64,000 nt of DNA from Calliphora vicina (taxonomy: Eukaryota; Arthropoda; Insecta; Diptera; Calliphoridae). The notes under the pieces were generated by a model. The model was not told the DNA's origin, ran no database searches, and worked only from the letters and a program-made list of their open reading frames with translations. Every line of letters begins with the position of its first letter. Position 1 is the first letter of the stretch. Position numbers and translations under genes: made by a program. Below, piece after piece: positions 1 to 10,845 of this stretch. Where the stretch lies: NCBI RefSeq assembly GCF_958450345.1, contig NC_088780.1:98778226-98842225 (forward strand), given 5' to 3'.

Positions 1-960
1 TGTGCTGTCGTTAAAATAATCGTCTCCATATAAACGTGTGCATTTTATTTTTGACAGATTGAAGTTGGTAGCCTGCTGTCTTGAATGTGTTTAATGCATA
101 AGGCGTTGTTATTTAATAGTTTTACCCCCATATTCATAAACAATTTTTAAAATGTTTATAAAACAAAACTTTCATACAAATTTTGTGTTATAAACCTTTG
201 ATATATTTAAGAATTTGGATATGGTGGTTAGAATTTATTTATACAAATTTAATAATTTATTTAAATAAAACATAATAAACAAATAAAAATATTATATTAC
301 TAATAATGCTATACAACAAAATCAATTTTTTTTTCCAAAATTACGAGGTCCAACAATAAATTTGTATAGAGACAAAAAAATGACACGTGTATCGGTGTTT
401 TGAAAGTTTACATCTTAATTTCATTTGAGGGGGGTTAAAGTTTCCCAACTCTGGCACATTAGTTGAGATGTAAAATATCATATTTATTAGCAGAGTTTGG
501 AGAAACTGAATAAATCAAATAGTTTCTTGATCTTGTTAACACATTTTATGGCTAACAACAATTGGAAATCCTAATTTTAGTTTTTACCACTACAATCTTG
601 ATCCTATTACTTAGGATCAAGATTGTACTTTTTGGAAATTCGAACCCTTTAGGTGTAAAAACTGAAAAATACATTTGAGTCGGTTGAGACAGGCGAAATG
701 ATGCAATTGAAAAGGTTGTGCCAGATTTTGTTGTGTTATCTTTCGAATTGATTACAAGGGTTATATGGATGGATGGTCGGGCATCGCTTAATCTGCTCAA
801 AAAATGATTCTGAATAGATTGGTATACGTTAAGGTAGGTGTTGGGACAATATTTTTGCACGTCACAAACAACAGCACTAACCCAATGTACCCTTCGCACT
901 GTGGTGCTGTAGGGTATATGCAATGCAATGAACATTTTAATATTAATAATAATTTCAAAT
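1..960. other. Non-coding, repeat-derived sequence
   Basis: No gene is seen. About 110-215 is a family-F palindromic fragment (AAGGCCTTATTCATAA type), which mirrors 11830-11920. From about 690 to 925 is a decayed family-B repeat in minus orientation, recognisable by its terminal GTGGTGCTGTAGGGTAT. At 592-627 is a perfect 15-bp stem hairpin. Confidence 0.6.
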
Positions 961-986
961 GAAAAATAGTTTCAGATCAAAAAATC

Positions 987-992
987 TTTATT
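987..992 (-). terminator. Polyadenylation signal of cecropin gene 1
   Basis: AATAAA on the minus strand, about 140 bp after the stop codon. The mirror partner of gene 3 has the same hexamer at 5975-5980 in the same context (AATAAAGATT). Confidence 0.5.
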
Positions 993-1127
993 TTTATATA
1001 TAAAAATAATAATAAATCAGTTACTTAATTTTAAAATAAAATGCAGTTAAAATGTACATAAGGAATTTCTAAACTAATACTAAATCACTAATATGTACAC
1101 GAAAATTCAGTCAATCCTTGAAGGTAA

Positions 1128-1374
1128 TCAGCCCTTTAAAGTTGCTGCAACATTTGCTGCCTGTTGAGCAACACCAATGGCTTGTATGGTGGCATCACGA
1201 GTATGTTGACCAACACGTTCCTATTAAAATCAAATTATTATTTCATTTCTTAATACAAATAAAATTAAAACTTACAATTTTCTTGCCAAACTTTTTCAAC
1301 CAACCACCTTGACTTTGACCAACAAATGCCACCAAAATCATGGCAAGGAAGATAAAAACTTTGTTTAAATTCAT
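1128..1374 (-). CDS. Cecropin precursor, gene 1
   Basis: Secreted cationic antimicrobial peptide of humoral immunity that disrupts bacterial membranes. Two exons: 1374-1276 (33 codons) and 1220-1128 (30 codons plus TGA), with a 55-bp GT-AG intron after Ile33. The 63-residue precursor has a hydrophobic signal peptide (about 1-23) and a 40-residue mature peptide starting GWLKKFGKKI and ending in Gly, the usual donor for C-terminal amidation. The mature part matches the fly cecropin pattern: amphipathic basic helix, ERVGQHTRDATIQ core, then a hydrophobic helix (VAQQAANVAATLKG). The start is the only in-frame Met, just upstream of the signal peptide. Its mirror partner is the gene 6 pseudogene. 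A TATA box and a kappaB-like site lie upstream. The family assignment is very secure; the exact orthologue name cannot be given. Confidence 0.95.
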
Positions 1375-1476
1375 TATTGTTTATAATAATTAAAATTGTA
1401 TTTGTTTATGTTACGGATACTTTATTGATGTGTGTTTGTTTAAGAACTGTTAATGTTTGAAGCTTTAAGCTCCGCT

Positions 1477-1487
1477 TATATATACAA
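1477..1487 (-). promoter_or_regulatory. TATA box of cecropin gene 1
   Basis: TATATATAAGC on the minus strand about 105 bp upstream of the start codon. It leads into a leader that resembles those of the other cecropins (AAGCTTCAAACATTAACAGT). Confidence 0.55.
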
Positions 1488-1552
1488 TTATATGCTTTCT
1501 CTCAAATACCACCAACTTTTTGAATGAGTAGAAATTTTATATTTGGAGAAAC

Positions 1553-1563
1553 GGGGGATTTAC
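1553..1563 (-). promoter_or_regulatory. kappaB-like site of cecropin gene 1
   Basis: GTAAATCCCC (plus strand GGGGATTTAC), about 75 bp upstream of the TATA box. The same decamer lies at a similar distance from cecropin genes 3 and 4. Fly cecropin promoters are known to be driven by Rel-family factors (Relish, Dif) through GGGRNNYYYY-type sites. The match is close but not perfect. Confidence 0.5.
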
Positions 1564-1723
1564 TCTTTTTCTATGTGTAAATATTTGGCTAAGCTACAAC
1601 AATATTGTCTATTTCTGTTTATTATTTTATAGAGATTAATTCGTCTGTTTTTAATTCATGGAACTGTAGCTTAATTTTGGGGTTTATGTATATTTTATTT
1701 TTAAAGTATAATATCGTAATAAC

Positions 1724-2545
1724 CAGGAAAACCGGAAATATGCTCTAAAAAAGCGTTTTAAGCGCTTTAAATATGCTGTAAAAACTTTAAAATATGCTCT
1801 TAAAATTTAAAAAATATGCTCTAAAAAAACACACTTTGGCTTTTATTTAAAAAAAATCAATACAATTAATTTCTAAAAAGGTAAAGTAACATAAATTAAA
1901 CAAAAATAACATAAACTAAAACAAGTGTAACAAAAAATAAATACAACATAAAAACAATAGGAACTTAAGCTATGAAAAGGCCTCGAGAGATATTTTATAT
2001 AAATATAAAGTCACTTCTTCAATTAAGGTTATTATTGCAATAAATTACAAAATATTGACTTAAATTTTCAAATAAAAATCGTTGTCTATTGGATCTGAAA
2101 ACATTTTTATACATAGAAAATGTGCTTTCGACATCAACTGATGTTATAGGAGCAAATTTAAAAGACAATATTTCTTTAACACTTAGAACGGTTATGTTTG
2201 AATTAGAACTAAAATTTCATATTTAGATGGCTCTATTATTAAAATAGTGCTTATTTTATATTTAAAAAAGCCATATATTTTTCAGTTTTGAATTTTAAAG
2301 GAAGTAAAAATCTGTAACACAACAGCGAAAAATAAGTAAGACAAAATTTGCTTTTGATAAAGTCAAGATATGATATTAAACAGTAAAATATGCTCTAAAA
2401 ACGCAAAAATATGACATAAATATGCTCTTAAAACAAATATATGCTAAAAAAATAGTTAAATAGTTCTGAAACGTGTAAATATCTTATCCATGTGCTCATT
2501 ATACTCACCAGAAAAAACATGCATTTGCATATTTTGGTTTCCCTG
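1724..2545 (-). mobile_element. Defective hAT transposon (family D), 822 bp
   Basis: The ends are inverted, CAGGAAAACC on the left and GGTTTCCCTG on the right. They are flanked by near-identical 8-bp duplications, GTAATAAC (1716-1723) and GTAAAAAC (2546-2553), which fit the hAT target pattern GTNNNNAC. Many AAATATGCTC motifs cluster near both ends. On the minus strand about 2190-2030 encodes a recognisable hAT C-terminal dimerisation segment (SVDVESTFSMYKNVFRSNR). No full transposase remains. It is absent from the mirror arm, so it inserted after the cecropin duplication. A second copy is at 62006. Confidence 0.85.
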
Positions 2546-2553
2546 GTAAAAAC

Positions 2554-3130
2554 CACCCATGATAATTTTAAAACTAAGAAAGTTAGAAAATGTAAAGATG
2601 TTCCCATATTAACACCTGGTAACAAATACATTTTTTTCAGCATATTAGTTATATCCTGTTTAAAATTATTGTTAGCTAAATGTAACCATCGAGAAAAACT
2701 TGTAATTGCTAATGAAAAATTTCTTAACTTATATGCATTATCTAAGTTGATTATTGACTTTAAAATGACATAACCAAAGAAGAAGTGTTGTCGAGTTTAC
2801 CTCGGGTATGTTCAATTTTAAAACCGATCCTATTTCTAGTTTGTATTCCGATTTTTTTTTTAAATTTGAGTACAGAATTATTAAGAGTTAATAATTTACA
2901 CATATAATTTCGATATTGATGAATATGGTACTCTAATTTATTTGTTATTAATCTCTTCAAAATTATGAGTGAAACATGGACCAACGTATTCGAAGGCGTG
3001 TCTTATTATTATTGTTTTTAGATAAATAATATCAACCACTCAAAATACTTTTTTTAACATTTTTTTCTATTGTAATTTTTCACCTTTTCTTTAACAAAGA
3101 AAAGTTAAGTCAACTTTATGTATAGAATTC
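2554..3130. other. Intergenic, no gene seen
   Basis: AT-rich spacer between the hAT copy and cecropin gene 2. The part from about 2880 is mirrored at 12490-12700. Open frames here are short, lack conserved features and are not shared with the other arm. Confidence 0.6.
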
Positions 3131-3131
3131 T

Positions 3132-3139
3132 TATAAAAG
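3132..3139 (+). promoter_or_regulatory. TATA box of cecropin gene 2
   Basis: TATAAAAG about 114 bp upstream of the start codon, with a likely initiator near TCAACAGTT at about 3160. The mirror gene 5 has the same box at 12430-12437 on the minus strand. Confidence 0.6.
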
Positions 3140-3252
3140 CGAAGCTTAATGCTTAATTCATCAACAGTTTGCAATTAAAAACGACAACTGAAACATTTAA
3201 CTAAAATTAAATACATTTATTTTTATTAAAATTAAATATTTAAAAACAAAAC

Positions 3253-3508
3253 ATGAATTTCAATAAAATTTTCGTATTCTTCGCCCTAATTTTGGTGGCT
3301 GTTGTGGGTCAAAATGAAGCTAAATGGTTGAAAAAGTTTGGCAAGAGAATTGTAAGTTTTCAATTTAATTTTCTATAAGAGTTTTTATTAATAAAATATA
3401 TTTGTATTTCAATAGGAACGTGTGGGACAAAATACCCGTGATGCTACCATAAAAACCATTGGTGTTGCCCAACAGGCGGCAGATGTGGCCGCCACTTTGA
3501 AGGGATAA
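3253..3508 (+). CDS. Divergent cecropin precursor, gene 2 (KW type)
   Basis: Secreted antimicrobial peptide. Exons are 3253-3351 and 3416-3508, with a 64-bp intron at the same place as in gene 1. The 63-residue precursor has a signal peptide of 23 residues ending NEA, then a 40-residue mature peptide beginning KWLKKFGKRI rather than GWL and ending in an amidation-type Gly. It differs from genes 1, 3 and 4 at core positions (Asn for His in RVGQNTRD, Lys in TIKTIG, Asp in QAADV), so net charge and polar face are altered. The start is the only Met before the signal. Mirror partner is gene 5. The upstream region lacks the clear GGGGATTTAC site of genes 1, 3 and 4. Confidence 0.94.
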
Positions 3509-3533
3509 ATGAATAATGTTAATTTAGATTTTA

Positions 3534-3650
3534 AAGGCCTTATTCATAATTAGTTTTTTATTTTATAAAATGTTTATAAATTAAAATATTCATACAAAAA
3601 TTGTTTATCAAGTTTTGATAAATTTAAAAACAGATTATGAATAAGGCCTT
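3534..3650. mobile_element. Family-F palindromic MITE
   Basis: Ends AAGGCCTTATTCATAAT and its reverse complement ATTATGAATAAGGCCTT bracket an AT-rich palindromic core. It lies just after the stop of cecropin gene 2 and so probably in its 3' UTR. The mirror copy behind gene 5 is at about 11930-12045. Partial copies recur at 110, 3650, 5660, 9010, 19552 and 49685. Confidence 0.7.
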
Positions 3651-4307
3651 ATTATTTAATAGTTTCACATCATATTCATAAACAATTTTTAAATTTATAA
3701 AAGGTTTATAAAACAAATCTTTCATACAAAATTGTTTTTATAAATATTTTATAAATTTAAGAACTGTTTTTTAATATGGTGTTAATATTTATTTATACAA
3801 ATTTAATAATTTATTTAAATAAAACATAATAAACAAATAAAAATATTGTATTACTAATAATTGAAATTTTGTTTCCAATTCCGTTTATTATGAAAATATT
3901 TATCTGAATTTATATATAAATATAGAACTAGTACTAACAGCACTTGATGTAATTCCTTTCAAGGTAATATTAATTTTGCATTTATATTTAACAAAATGGG
4001 TAAAGATTTAAGCTTTCAAGTTGAAAGCAAGTGTAATTCAAGCCTTGAATTATAGTCAAGCAATTGAAATACAGTTGTATTACACTTTATTTCAATAGCA
4101 TTCTCCAGTAAAAAGGAAACATAAATTCAAGCCATATGTTTTTTGTTTGAAAAATAAATAAATTTTCAAATATTTTTCATGTCTAAAGTATAATTACATT
4201 TGCATTCAAGTCAAATTCCAGCAAAATGTTCAAGTGCTTGAATTTTTGGGGCTTTGGTGTTTACTGGGTTTATTTTCCTTCATTTTTATTTGGAGCATTT
4301 ATGAATA
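3651..4307. other. Intergenic, mirrored spacer
   Basis: A second family-F fragment (3650-3770) is followed by AT-rich sequence that pairs with 11620-11930 of the other arm. No gene is seen. Confidence 0.6.
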
Positions 4308-4770
4308 TGGGGATTTCATGTCAAGTGAACCAACTTCTAAAATCGAAGTCTTCAGATCGGGATGTAATTCAGACACAATTTCTCAACAAGATCGGTCAAT
4401 AACTCTCTGAGTTAAAATTTGACATTTTAGCCAAACATGTGTTATTTCTCATCCATGTAACTTATTACCTATTGTTCTTAGCAAAATGTGTCCCAAATAG
4501 TTTAGATTGCTATTTCTTAAATCTATTGAAAAAAATATTAAAAAAAATACAAATTTTTTAATATTTTTTTTCCGAAATCAAAAAATGTTTGTCTTTTTAA
4601 AAAAATGGGCCTTTTTTATTTTTTTCCTCAAAAGAAAGCTTATGTCTATTCCTTTAAGAGCTTTTTAGTCTCATAGTGGGATACGAATAGAATATATTTC
4701 AAAATAAATGTTTTAACTCAAAAATTTTATGTCTTGAGTTAGAAAACATTTATTTTGATATTTATAAGCT
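4308..4770. mobile_element. Family-C element, left half only
   Basis: Starts TGGGGATTTCATG and GTCAAGTGAACCAAC and continues through the family-C motif TTCAACAAGATCGGTC-like stretch. It stops inside the internal repeat and has no right terminus. It is in the same plus orientation as the fragment at 10680, so the two are not mirror images but separate insertions. Confidence 0.65.
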
Positions 4771-5960
4771 AAGACACAGTTTCTGTAACGTTATTTTAGC
4801 AGTAACGATGTTTCCATTATTTCGTTAATTGATTTTTAATGATGATGGTAATTTCATCCTGAATTATATTAATTATTAATATTATAAAAATTAAAAATAA
4901 GTTGACAAAGGTTTTTTCAATAATCCAAAAATATTATTTTTTAATATAAATTATTTATAGTATTAGCAATTATATCGGTAACGGCATTTGCAGTTATTTC
5001 AGTAAAGGTAGCTTAGCGATAACAGCAGCCAACCGTGGGAAATTTACCAAAGATCTTCTTGAATTTCTTAGTTATAAAAGTTTTATTGGATAGATTGAAT
5101 ATTTTGTAATCGATAAGATAATTTATTATTGATTATTATCCTTTATGATTACATAGCATAATTGTTAGCAAAGTAAATATTTTCCATTTTTAAATTGTAA
5201 TGCTAATTTTTTTGCACAACAAGTTTCTATTGTAAAAAAATAATTCATATGGGAACTACGGGCCCATAATTTAATGTTTTAACTATGCAATCTAGGACAC
5301 TTCAACCAATTTTTTTTACAATAATAATATGAAAACATACAATAAATTATTATATTTAAAGGAATTTTGAAATAGATTTAGGTTAAAGGTTAAACTGAAC
5401 TGTATATATATTCTTGTATCATACAGAACTATGACTAATTTTAATCAAAATATAAAACATTTTCGGAATAAATTTTCTACTAAAAATTTAAAAAACTTGA
5501 AAAACCTATAAAAATCTAAAATTTTAAAATTTAATTTACCTACTTCAACGGAGCTACAACCTTTTAGGGTATATTTTTTGTATAAAATTTTTACTGAAAT
5601 TCCATAATTTTGTGAAAAAAAATCAACAAAGCAATAGAAATAAATTTAAATTCGAATGCCCATTGCATAAACTGTTTTTAAATTTATCAAAATTTCCATA
5701 CAAACTTTGTTTCATAAACCTTTTATAAATTTAAAAATTGTTTATGCATGTGGGGGTAGTCAATAATTCATATTTTTATTAAAATATCAAGGAACTTTAC
5801 ATTGTTTAATTTAATATAGCAAAAAATTTTTTAAATTGTAGTTACTAAATCAATGTATTTTACTGTTGAAGTACGAATAGTTCTGAAAAATTATCATTCC
5901 TGATATAGTGCAATGATCATATTTTTTTGATGCGAGAAAGAAGAAAATTTAAAGAAATTT
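4771..5960. other. Intergenic, mirrored spacer
   Basis: No gene is seen. 4980-5100 pairs with 10020-10140, 5100-5400 with about 9670-9880, and 5440-5780 with 9010-9330. A family-F fragment lies at 5660-5760. Confidence 0.6.
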
Positions 5961-6106
5961 TTAGATAAAAAATCTTTATTTTTTATATTTATATTTAAAT
6001 TAATTACTTTAATTTTTTATAAAATGTACATAAATAATTTCGCAACTAATATTAATTATCATTATTAAATAATTAACTAAAATTTAAACAACTTAAACGA
6101 AGTTAA

Positions 6107-6367
6107 TCAACCCTTTAAAGTTGCTGCAACATTTGCCGCCTGTTGGGCAACACCAATAGCTTGTATGGAGGCATCACGAGTATGTTGACCCACACGTTCC
6201 TAATAAAATAATTTTATTTGTTAGTAATATATTTTTCTGTTAGAATTAACATTTTAACTTTTACTTACAATTCTCTTGCCAAAATCTTTCAGCCAACCAC
6301 CTTGACTTTGATCCAAAATAGTGGCCAAAATTAAAGCCAGAAAGACAAATACTTTATTAAAATTCAT
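6107..6367 (-). CDS. Cecropin precursor, gene 3
   Basis: Secreted antimicrobial peptide. Exons are 6367-6269 and 6199-6107, split by a 69-bp intron after Ile33. The 63-residue precursor has a signal peptide of about 23 residues ending DQSQG, a mature peptide starting GWLKDFGKRI, and ends LKG. Asp at mature position 5 replaces the usual Lys and lowers the charge of the N-terminal helix. The core carries Ser where most copies have Thr (RDASIQ). It faces gene 4 head to head across the central spacer (starts 2046 bp apart), and the arms including promoters are closely similar. The polyadenylation hexamer is at 5975-5980. Confidence 0.95.
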
Positions 6368-6477
6368 TGTCGCTTTTGTATAATTTTAAAATGATTCTAA
6401 TGTGTTGTTTTTGTTATAAATTCTCTATAGCTGTGAGTTTGTTAAACAACTGTTATTGATTCAAGATTTAAGCTCAG

Positions 6478-6576
6478 CTTTTATATTCATATGTACATTT
6501 CTACACTCATTCTCATTGTCTTTTTGGTTCTTTGTTAATTACTGTAGAAACATGTTTGGTTAAAGAGGGGATTTAC
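6478..6576 (-). promoter_or_regulatory. Promoter of cecropin gene 3: TATA box and kappaB-like site
   Basis: ATATAAAAG on the minus strand (6486-6478) lies about 110 bp before the start codon. GGGGATTTAC at 6567-6576 lies about 85 bp further upstream. Both elements, their spacing and the sequence between them are repeated at gene 4. Confidence 0.6.
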
Positions 6577-6790
6577 TCTTTTTCTGTTTGTAAATATTTG
6601 ACTTTTCCCCCTTTTAAAAAAACTACAATTTTAATTATTTTTTTGTTTGTTTTGTTCTTGACAAATTAATGAAGTATGTAGTTTAATTGAATTTTTGATA
6701 ATTAAAAAAAAATACATAAAAACATCAAAATTGCAGAATTTGAAATTTAAACGTTTTATTTTTTAAATGCAGCATAAAGTTATTTACATA

Positions 6791-7728
6791 TGGGGCATTT
6801 CATGTCAAGTGAACCATCTTTTAAAATCGATGTCTTCCAATCGGAAGCTTTTCTTTTTAGCAAAAAAAAAAATTAAAAAAGGGCCCATTTTGAAAAAAAT
6901 TTCGAATTTGCAAAAAAAAAATGTCAATAATTGTATGTCTTGAGATACTAAATATTTATTTTGATAGATATCCCTCAAATCCCACTAAGTGACAAAATAG
7001 GTCTTAAAGGAAAAGACCTAAGCTTTCCTTGGAGCAAAAAAAAAAATTTAAAAAATTGGAAAAATAAATCGATTTTGCAAAAAACAAATTAAAAAATTTT
7101 ATGTTTTGCGTTATAAAATATTTATTTTGATAGATATCCCACTCGCATCCCACAAAGGGACCAAAAGTATCTTAAAGGAATGGATCTAAGCTTTCTTTTG
7201 AGCAAAAAAAATTGGAAAAAAGGGCCCATATTGGAAAAAAATCAACTTAGTTTTTGATTTTTTGAAAAAAAGGGCCCATATTGGAAGAAAAAGTCAACTA
7301 AGTTTTTGATTTTGCAAAACAAAATCAAAAATTGTATGTTTTGAGTTACAAAATATTTATTTTGATACATATTACACTCGCATCCCACTAAGCGACCAAA
7401 TAGGTCTTCAAGGAAAATATCTAAGCTTTATTTTAAGAAAAAAAAGGTCCCATTTTAAATTTTTTTTTTTTAAATATTTTTTTTCCGAAAGATTGAAGAA
7501 AGAGCTATCTAAGCTATTTGGGATACATTTTGCTAAGAACAATAGGTAATAAGATATATGGATAAGAAAAAACCCTTGCTTGGCCAAAATGTCAAATTTT
7601 GACCCCCTCTAACTCAGAGAGCTCTCGACCGATCTTGTTGAAAAATAGAACTAACCTTGTTGCAAATTTCAACCCGATCGGAAGACATCGATTTCTAAAG
7701 TTGGTTCACTTGACATTAAAAGCCTCAT
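6791..7728. mobile_element. Family-C foldback element at the centre of the cecropin palindrome
   Basis: The left end is TGGGGCATTTCATGTCAAGT and the right end is the diverged inverse ending AAAGCCTCA; both are flanked by TA. It contains three internal repeat units with the motif CATCCCACTAAG-like (near 6965, 7130 and 7370), all in one orientation. The insertion site is itself a short palindrome, TATTTACA-TA-TGTAAATA. Confidence 0.8.
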
Positions 7729-8120
7729 ATGTAAATAAAAATAGTTTCTTTGTTTTCCTGTTAACAAAATTATAATATTTATTTGCAAATTAAGAAGTTC
7801 TATTTTTCTCTAATTTCTAAATTGACATTAGTTTATTAGCTAGCTTAAGTTGTATGGTTTAATGTGTTTTTATTATGTTTTATTATGAAACTTGAAATTT
7901 TATAGCGGGGTTATACCGATTCCTTTTATTTACTTATTCATCATTTTTTTTTATTTACCATAATTAAGGTTAAACAAATTACTAATATAATTCCAAGTAT
8001 TATTTTGTTTTTAACTTTTATTTGTGATTTTCCTGGGTTGGGATTCATAGTGGTAGAATATCCTGATATAAAAGTGTAAATAAAATTTGTTAACCAGGAA
8101 ATTCTGGTTATTGAATTTTT
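7729..8120. other. Unmirrored central spacer
   Basis: AT-rich DNA between the foldback and the right arm; together with 6640-6790 it is the only non-mirrored part of the cecropin block apart from insertions. No gene is seen. Confidence 0.55.
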
Positions 8121-8195
8121 TTAATTTAATTAAACTTAAAAATTGTAATTTTTTATAAAGGGGAAAAAAGTCAAATATTTAAAAACAGAAAAAGA

Positions 8196-8285
8196 GTAAA
8201 TCCCCTCTTTAACCAAACATGTTTCCACAGTAATTAACAAAGAACCAAAAAGACAATGAGAGTGAGTGTAGAAATGTATATAAAA
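8196..8285 (+). promoter_or_regulatory. Promoter of cecropin gene 4: kappaB-like site and TATA box
   Basis: GTAAATCCCC at 8196-8205 (reverse of GGGGATTTAC) and TATATAAAA at 8277-8285. Layout mirrors gene 3. The likely start region follows about 30 bp after the TATA box. Confidence 0.6.
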
Positions 8286-8412
8286 ACTGAGCTTAAATCT
8301 GGAATCAATAACAGTTATTTAACAAACACACAGCTATAGAGAATTAAAAACAAAAAAACACTTGTTTAAACATATAACATTAGAATCATTTTAAAACTAT
8401 ACAAAAGCAACA

Positions 8413-8675
8413 ATGAATTTTAACAAAATATTTGTCTTTCTGGCTTTAATTTTGGCCACTATTTTGGATCAAAGTCAAGGTGGTTGGCTGAAAGATTTTG
8501 GCAAGAGAATTGTAAGTTAAAGTTAAAATGTTAATTCTAACAGAAAAATATATATTATTAACAAATTAAATTATTTTAATAGGAACGTGTGGGTCAACAT
8601 ACTCGTGATGCCACCATACAAGCCATTGGTGTTGCCCAACAGGCGGCAAATGTTGCAGCAACTTTAAATGGTTGA
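8413..8675 (+). CDS. Cecropin precursor, gene 4
   Basis: Secreted antimicrobial peptide. Exons are 8413-8511 and 8583-8675, with a 71-bp intron. The signal peptide and mature N-terminus (GWLKDFGKRI) match mirror partner gene 3. The core has Thr (RDATIQ), and the end is LNG instead of LKG, so the C-terminal tail loses one charge. A final Gly is kept. AATAAA at 8809-8814 is the likely polyadenylation signal. Leader, TATA box and kappaB-like site mirror gene 3. Confidence in family and structure is high. Confidence 0.95.
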
Positions 8676-8808
8676 TTAAATACGATTAAGTTGTTTAAAA
8701 TTTAATTTATTATTTAATAATGATAATTAATATTATTTACGAAATTATTTATGTACATTTTATACAAAATTAAAGTAATTAATTTAATATTACTTTTAAG
8801 CATACAAA

Positions 8809-8814
8809 AATAAA
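8809..8814 (+). terminator. Polyadenylation signal of cecropin gene 4
   Basis: AATAAA followed by GATTTTTTATC, 134 bp after the stop. It corresponds to the mirrored signal of gene 3. Confidence 0.5.
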
Positions 8815-9038
8815 GATTTTTTATCTAAAAATTTATTTAAACTTTTGCACAATTATTTAAACATTGCACAATATCAGGAATGATAATTTTTCAGAACTAT
8901 TCGTACATCAAAAGTAAAATACATTGATTGAATAACTACAATTTAAAAATGAATTGTTATATTAAATTAAACATAGTAAAGTTCCTTGATATTTTAATAA
9001 AAATATGAATTATTTATAAAAGGTTTATAAAACAAATT

Positions 9039-9416
9039 TTGTATGGAAATTTTGATAAATTTAAAAACTGTTTATGCATATGGGCATTAGAATCTAAATT
9101 TATTTCTGTTGCTTTGCTGTTTTTTTTAGAAAATTATGAAATTTCAGTAAAAATTGTATACAAAAAATATACCATAAAAGAGAGTAGCTCCATTAAAGTT
9201 GGTACATTTTTTAAAATGCTCCAATTTTTTAGCTTTTTCAAGTTTGTTAACTTTTTAGTAGAAAATTTAAAACGTTTAAAATTTGAATATTTATTCCGAA
9301 AATGTTTTGAATTTTGATTAAAATTAGCCATAGTTCTGTATTATACAAGAATATATATAGTTCAGTTTGATATTTAACCTAAATCCTTTAAATATAATAA
9401 TTTATTTGGAGGATTC
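9039..9416. other. Intergenic, mirrored spacer
   Basis: AT-rich DNA pairing with 5400-5760 of the left arm. The open frames on both strands here lack recognisable domains and coincide with a family-F fragment, so they are not called as genes. Confidence 0.55.
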
Positions 9417-9677
9417 AAACGGTCTCCTATTAAGTCATATTGTCATAATTTTTTTTGACAATAATAAAATGAAAACAAACAATTGGGGTATTCAAATGGT
9501 CTGCTATTAGGTCATATTGTCATAATGTCCTAATATATTATTTTAGTTTAAACAAATTGAAACACAATAAAAAAATTTGTTTAAACTAAAAAATTATTAG
9601 GACATTATGACAATATGACCTAATAGCAGACCATTTGAATAACCCAATTGTTTGTTTTCATTTTATTATTGTAAAAA
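9417..9677. mobile_element. Compound foldback MITE (family J)
   Basis: A palindromic unit at 9483-9657 has ends TTGGGGTATTCAAATGGTCT and the near inverse, with inner motif ATATTGTCATAATGTCCTAA on both sides. A partial third terminus precedes it at 9417-9450. The inverted match continues outward over a host-derived stretch (AATAATAAAATGAAAACAAA). The unit at 37677-37878 is a relative. It is present in the right cecropin arm only. Confidence 0.75.
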
Positions 9678-9863
9678 CAAATTGGTTGAAAGTGTCCTAG
9701 ATTATATAGTAAAATCTTCAAATTATGGGCCTTAGTTCCCATATGAATTATTGTTTTACAATAAAAACTTTTTGTGCTAAAAATTAGCATTACAATTTAA
9801 AAATGGAAAATATTTACTTTGCTAATAATTATGTTATATTATTGTAATCAATAATAAACTGTG

Positions 9864-9994
9864 GAGCCGCAGAACAAAAGTTACTTTTTTTAAAATTTAC
9901 AAATTTTTTGAAATTGATATTTTCTAGGAGATTTCAACCCAAATATTATAAAAAATACCAAAAAATCAAAAAAGTACCTTTTGTTCTGCGGCTC
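9864..9994. mobile_element. 131-bp MITE
   Basis: Terminal inverted repeats GAGCCGCAGAACAAAAGTTA and the inverse ending TTTTGTTCTGCGGCTC, about 27 bp with one mismatch. It interrupts sequence that is continuous in the left arm, so it inserted after the arms duplicated. Confidence 0.75.
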
Positions 9995-10679
9995 TTCAAT
10001 TATCTTTTCGATTGCTAAATATTCAATTCATCCAATAAACTTTTTATAACTAAGAAATTCAAGAAGATCTTTGGTAAATTTCCCAAGGTTAGCCGTTACC
10101 GCTAATAACTCCAATTAACGTTACGGATATAATTGCTAACACGATAAATAATTTATATTAAAAAAATACAAAATTTTGATTTCAATAATTAAGCTTTTTT
10201 TAATTTTTGTAATTTTAATAAATAATAATTCAAGTAATTCAAGATGAAATTACTGATAGCATTAAAATTCCGTTACCACAATAACAGGAAACATCGTTAC
10301 CGCTAAATACCACTACTGAAATAAATCAAAATACCGTCACTGCTAAGTCACAGTTACCATAATAACCCAAATTATCGATACCGTTACTTTTTTACCGGTT
10401 TGAATCAGTAGCCAAACTTAAAATTTCTATCCATATCCATAAACGCTCCAAATGAAAATGAAGAAAAACAAATATTTTTTAAAACCCGCCGCACATTGGG
10501 TTGAATCGCATCCAAAGTGACGCTTAACTCAGGCAATAATGTTAGATTTTTTCTATATATTTTTTTTTAAAGATTATGCCTTATTAAGTAAAAAAAATAG
10601 AAAAACTTTTAAATAAAAAATTTTATAAAAAAAATTTTCACAAAAGAACAAATTTTCAAGTCCATTGAAAATAAATTTA
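9995..10679. other. Intergenic, mirrored spacer
   Basis: Mirror of about 4290-5100. Simple AT-rich sequence with no gene. Confidence 0.5.
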
Positions 10680-10845
10680 AAACTGATGTCTTCCGATCGG
10701 GACGAAATTTGCATCAAAGATAGTCCTATCGGATAGTAATTTAGACACAATTTTTCAACAAGATCGGTCATGAACTCTCTGAGTTAGAGGGATTCCAAAT
10801 TTGACACTTTGACCAAACAGGTGTTTTTTCTCATCCCGAATTACC
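10680..10845. mobile_element. Family-C fragment
   Basis: Carries the family-C motifs GATGTCTTCCGATCGGGA and TTTTTCAACAAGATCGGTCA without either terminus. It is joined directly to family-G sequence at about 10846. Confidence 0.55.
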
